DNA from: Clostridium sp. CM027
GTDB taxonomy: Bacteria; Bacillota; Clostridia; Clostridiales; Clostridiaceae
Direction of reading: 5' to 3'
NCBI RefSeq assembly: GCF_024730565.1
Contig: NZ_CP077725.1
Span: 806,001-870,000, forward strand
DNA: 64,000 nucleotides
Below, in pieces: positions 61,069 to 64,000 of this stretch; within the stretch, counting starts at the first letter, position 1, and each line of letters opens with the position of its first letter. The notes under the pieces were generated by a model that ran no database searches, had not been told where the DNA came from, and worked only from the letters and a program-made list of their open reading frames with translations. The position numbers and the translations under genes were made by a program.

Positions 61069-62061
61069 CTAAATATTATATATGTCTGTCTTAAAATGTT
61101 GCATATTATTTTTTATCCAATCTACTGTCGCTTCAAGACCTCTGTCTATAGTGTAATTAGGCTTCCAGAGCGTTAATTCCTTTATTTTAGTATTATCAGC
61201 CCATAATCTATTAACTTCGCTGTTTATAGGTCTTAACCTTTCATCATCGCAAATAATTTTTACATCCTTACCTATTATACTTATTATTTTTTTAACTGTT
61301 TCTCCTATAGTTATCTCGTGATTTGAACCAGCATTTATAACTTCACCATTAGTTTTTTCACTCTCTGCTATTTTTATGAATGCCTGGGCAGTGTCCAATA
61401 CAAAGTTAAAGTCTCTAGTCGGAGTTAGGCTTCCAAGCTTGATTTCTGTTTTCCCTGCGAGTATCTGTGATATTATTGTTGGAATTACAGCCCTTGCAGA
61501 TTGTCTTGGTCCATATGTATTAAACGGTCTAATAGTTGCTATAGGCATATTAAAACTTTTATAGTAACTTTCCGCCATTTTATCTGCTCCTATTTTTGAT
61601 GCTGAATATGGAGATTGACCCTGCATTGGGTGTTTTTCATCAATTGGTACATAAAGTGCTGTTCCATAGGTTTCAGACGTTGATGTGTGTACAATCTTTT
61701 CTACCCCATATTCTCTGCAGGCTTCTAAAACGTTAGTAGTGCCTTCCACATTTGTTCTTACATAGGCCATAGGCGATAAATAAGAATACGGGATTGCAAT
61801 GAGAGCCGCAAGATGAAACACTACCTCTTGTTCTTTAATAATTCTTTTCATTCCATCGTATTCTCTTATGTCTCCAGTAACAACTTTAATACTTTCTTTT
61901 ACTGACTTATCAAAAGTATCAATCCATCCCCAGTTATTAAATGAATTATATTGAGCTAGGGCTGTAACATCTGCTCCAAGTTCCACCAATCTTTCTGTTA
62001 AATGGCTTCCTATAAAACCTTCTGCACCTGTAACTAAAACTTTTTTCCCTTGCCAGTTCAT
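61069..62061 (-). CDS. legB: Nucleotide-sugar 4,6-dehydratase (LegB-like)
   Basis: 330 residues, extended SDR. NAD motif VTGAEGFIGSHL at about 10-21, TSTSETYG, and the catalytic SPYSASKIGADKMAESY pair (Tyr and Lys), then RPFNTYGPRQSARAVIP. With LegC next door and a PtmE-like guanylyltransferase upstream, GDP-GlcNAc 4,6-dehydration is the likely reaction, as in the Campylobacter legionaminate route. GGAG precedes the ATG. Confidence 0.9.
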   Translation of the reverse strand: MNWQGKKVLVTGAEGFIGSHLTERLVELGADVTALAQYNSFNNWGWIDTFDKSVKESIKVVTGDIREYDGMKRIIKEQEVVFHLAALIAIPYSYLSPMAYVRTNVEGTTNVLEACREYGVEKIVHTSTSETYGTALYVPIDEKHPMQGQSPYSASKIGADKMAESYYKSFNMPIATIRPFNTYGPRQSARAVIPTIISQILAGKTEIKLGSLTPTRDFNFVLDTAQAFIKIAESEKTNGEVINAGSNHEITIGETVKKIISIIGKDVKIICDDERLRPINSEVNRLWADNTKIKELTLWKPNYTIDRGLEATVDWIKNNMQHFKTDIYNI

Positions 62062-62077
62062 TTCATCTACTCCTTTC

Positions 62078-63133
62078 TTATAGTTTAAAATATTTGTTAA
62101 TATCCGTGTTGGCCATTTTATAGTCTTCCATTCTACCTATATCTTTCCAGTATTCAGTTATCTCATAAATACCTGACGTGCAATTATTGTTAATTGCATC
62201 TTCTATTAAATCAGTCATATTATAGACTCCATCTTCCTGTATGTATTTTATAATTTCAGGATTAACAGCATATACTCCACCATTAATGTGAAATTTATAT
62301 GTAGGCTTCTCTTCTACAGACTCTATAATCATATTATCAGTGACTAAGACTCCATAAGGAACGTTAATTTCATAATTTCTAACACCTACAGTTATATTAA
62401 AGTTATTATTCATATGATGATTTAAAAATTTTTCAAAATCAATTCCTGTTAATATATCTCCGTTTATAACTATGAAAGGTTTTGTAAACTTTTCTTTTAC
62501 TAATGCTATTGAGCCTGCTGTGCCTAGTTTTTTAGTTTCTCTAATGTATTCTATGTTTACATCAAATTCTTTTCCATCTTTAAAGTGTTCCTCTATCATT
62601 TTCCCTTTGTAATTAAGAGAAATAATAAAGTTCGTAAACCCATATTCTTTAAATTGTTCTATTATAAGCTCCAAGATAGGTTTATCACCAACTGTTAGCA
62701 TAGGTTTAGGTAGTGATTCAGTTAATGGTCTTAACCGAGTTCCCAAACCTCCTGCTAAAATAAAAACATAATTTTGCTTTTTATCATAAGATAATATGTC
62801 ATCTAAAAAATATAAGTCTATGAGCTTTTTATTTTTATCAATAACAGGTACCTGCCTTATCTTTTTCTTAATCATATACTCTTTTGCTTTCTTTTTGCCA
62901 TACTCTTCTGTAACAAATTTAAAATCCTTAAAATATGTATTCTCTATACCCTCATTTATACTGTGGCCTTTAAGTATAGCACGCCGTATATCCCCATCTG
63001 TAATACTTCCCACTAATTCATTATTTCCATTTACAACTAAAGCTCCCCCTGTTAAGTTTTTATCTATAACCTTCATAGCTTCTTTTATAGTAGAATTCAC
63101 TCCTATACAATAATCATCAATTGGAAATTTCAT
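62078..63133 (-). CDS. ptmE: CBS + nucleotidyltransferase (PtmE-like)
   Basis: 351 residues. Two CBS motifs (about 1-115) and a sugar-1-phosphate nucleotidyltransferase domain (about 122-350) with FILAGGLGTRLRPLTESLPKPMLTVG, GTAGSIALVKE, VINGDILTGIDF and HINGGVYAVNP. This domain order is that of PtmE, which makes GDP-glucosamine for legionaminic acid synthesis. AGGTGA precedes the ATG. Confidence 0.88.
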   Translation of the reverse strand: MKFPIDDYCIGVNSTIKEAMKVIDKNLTGGALVVNGNNELVGSITDGDIRRAILKGHSINEGIENTYFKDFKFVTEEYGKKKAKEYMIKKKIRQVPVIDKNKKLIDLYFLDDILSYDKKQNYVFILAGGLGTRLRPLTESLPKPMLTVGDKPILELIIEQFKEYGFTNFIISLNYKGKMIEEHFKDGKEFDVNIEYIRETKKLGTAGSIALVKEKFTKPFIVINGDILTGIDFEKFLNHHMNNNFNITVGVRNYEINVPYGVLVTDNMIIESVEEKPTYKFHINGGVYAVNPEIIKYIQEDGVYNMTDLIEDAINNNCTSGIYEITEYWKDIGRMEDYKMANTDINKYFKL

Positions 63134-63137
63134 AACA

Positions 63138-63779
63138 TCACCTACACTTTATAATTTTCGATGGAATTCCTACAGCAACTGCATTATCTGCTATATTTTC
63201 AATAACCACAGCTCCTGCTCCAATAATTACATTATTCCCTATATGCACTGATTGAATTATAGAACTTCCCATACCTATATGGGTGTTACACCCTATGCTA
63301 ACTCCGCCAGCTAAACAAGCCTTAGGTGAAATATGTGTATTCCTTTGCAGCTTGCAATCATGTTCTATTACTGCACCGGTGTTTACTACGCAATTTTCTT
63401 CTATGTAAGCTCCTGGATTGATTATGGCTCCAGGCATTATACAAGTTCCTCCTGCAACATTTGCATAAGGTGAAACCATTGCATCCTTATGTATAAGTAC
63501 CGGTATGTTAAACCCTATAGCTTTTAAATTATTATATATATTTTCGCGAGTTAAAATGTTTTGGAGTGCACCAACACATACAAATGCATTTTTTACACCA
63601 GTATTATATAATTCTTGTAAAATGCTATCATCGCCTATTATAGGTATATCTAATACAAATTTATCGTAGTTATAATCTTTATCAGTTACCCCCACAATAT
63701 TATATCTAGAAGCACTTTTTATAATGTCTATAATAACCTTGCAATGGCCACCTGCACCTACAAGTACGATTTTCTCCAT
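63138..63779 (-). CDS. NeuD/PglD-type sugar O/N-acyltransferase
   Basis: 213 residues from the ATG at 63779 (GGGGTGA upstream; an in-frame ATG at 63800 has no site). N-terminal Rossmann-like part (EKIVLVGAGGHCKVIIDII), then a left-handed beta-helix of hexapeptide repeats with GTCIMPGAIINPGAYIEE, VIEHDCKLQRNTHISP and the catalytic His region. In Leg clusters this family acts as LegH, the acetyltransferase of the 4-amino sugar; sialate O-acetylation is the alternative. Confidence 0.85.
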   Translation of the reverse strand: MEKIVLVGAGGHCKVIIDIIKSASRYNIVGVTDKDYNYDKFVLDIPIIGDDSILQELYNTGVKNAFVCVGALQNILTRENIYNNLKAIGFNIPVLIHKDAMVSPYANVAGGTCIMPGAIINPGAYIEENCVVNTGAVIEHDCKLQRNTHISPKACLAGGVSIGCNTHIGMGSSIIQSVHIGNNVIIGAGAVVIENIADNAVAVGIPSKIIKCR

Positions 63780-63800
63780 AATCTCACCCCTAACTATCAA

Positions 63801-64000
63801 CTAATACGTTATCCTTTTTTGTATAAGTTCCCTATCTATCTTTATCTCACTTAAAATTTGTGCTATTTTACAACTTGCATTCCCATCACCATAAGGGTTT
63901 GTGCAGTTTTCTAATTGCTTCTTAAAGTTCTCATCGTCTATTGATTTTTTAACGCCTGCTTTTACAGCTTCCTTTCCATAAGGTACGTCTATTATATTGA
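63801..64000 (-). CDS. UDP-GlcNAc 2-epimerase (NeuC/LegG-like), N-terminus outside window
   Basis: Only the last 66 codons are inside the window, ending TAG at 63801. The tail NIIDVPYGKEAVKAGVKKSI and NPYGDGNASCKIAQIL is the C-terminal signature of hydrolysing 2-epimerases (NeuC/LegG), which make the ManNAc-like precursor of nonulosonic acids. Its stop is followed 21 bases later by the NeuD-like start. The synthase and CMP-transferase of the pathway would be expected beyond base 64000. Confidence 0.85.
   Translation of the reverse strand, partial: NIIDVPYGKEAVKAGVKKSIDDENFKKQLENCTNPYGDGNASCKIAQILSEIKIDRELIQKRITY

Overview
The window reads as chromosomal DNA of a low-GC, spore-forming Firmicute, most likely Clostridium sensu lato. 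This rests on the strongly A/T-rich sequence, the strong AGGAGG-type ribosome sites, a Spo0E-like phosphatase, VanW and NSS proteins, flavodiiron and rubredoxin chemistry, and Clostridium-type BceRS-BceAB modules. No rRNA, tRNA or CRISPR array was seen.

Layout. 1-4942 (minus): an operon of two nested two-component systems and a BcrA-type ABC transporter, cut off at the left edge. 5150-9181: an oxygen/redox locus. It contains a possible 24-codon leader ORF, a triple fusion of acyl-CoA dehydrogenase, the EtfA FAD domain and rubredoxin, a flavodiiron protein, and a convergent Fe-S type Rrf2 regulator. The promoters of the fusion operon and of the regulator carry a TATAC...GTATA inverted repeat at exactly the same distance from the -10 box. 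9.3-12.8 kb: DUF218 and DUF1287 envelope proteins, a WYL regulator divergent from a VOC protein, and a small membrane protein. 12.9-18.1 kb (minus): MacB/FtsX-type ABC transporter with its own two-component system. 18.4-21.3 kb: Spo0E-like protein and a second BcrA-type ABC transporter lying between two copies of a short palindromic repeat element. 21.3-24 kb: methionine aminopeptidase with a SEC-C motif, a broken IscB-type RNA-guided nuclease with a possible omega RNA, and an Xre regulator. 24.2-28.8 kb: MarR-MFS efflux pair, zinc ribbon protein, aldose epimerase, VanW protein. 28.9-31.5 kb: a gene graveyard (frameshifted helical-repeat protein, IS4-type transposase scrap, beta-lactamase fragment) with one small membrane-peptide gene and a methyltransferase. 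31.6-36.3 kb: a complete BceRS-BceAB antimicrobial-peptide module with a BceR-type operator. 36.5-46.1 kb: esterase, Gly/His/Tyr-Asp repeat protein, AlkD-like protein, GH25 lysozyme, YitT, NSS transporter, DUF1653, nitroreductase. 46.2-64 kb (minus): a surface polysaccharide cluster with an initiating sugar transferase, WecB/TagA, several glycosyltransferases, two O-antigen ligase/polymerase proteins, a flippase and a legionaminic-acid-type sugar pathway that runs off the right edge.

How the genes fit together. The best candidate for an unusual system is the oxygen locus. Electrons taken from an acyl-CoA could pass through the dehydrogenase FAD, the EtfA-type FAD and the rubredoxin iron to the flavodiiron protein, which reduces O2 (or NO), with the Rrf2 protein as redox-responsive regulator. 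The second theme is envelope-stress and peptide-antibiotic defence: four ABC transporters and four two-component systems in 36 kb. The third is a family of short palindromic repeats (98-177 bp, four copies plus one right end) that sit tight against genes and in two cases supply a stop codon or a ribosome binding site.
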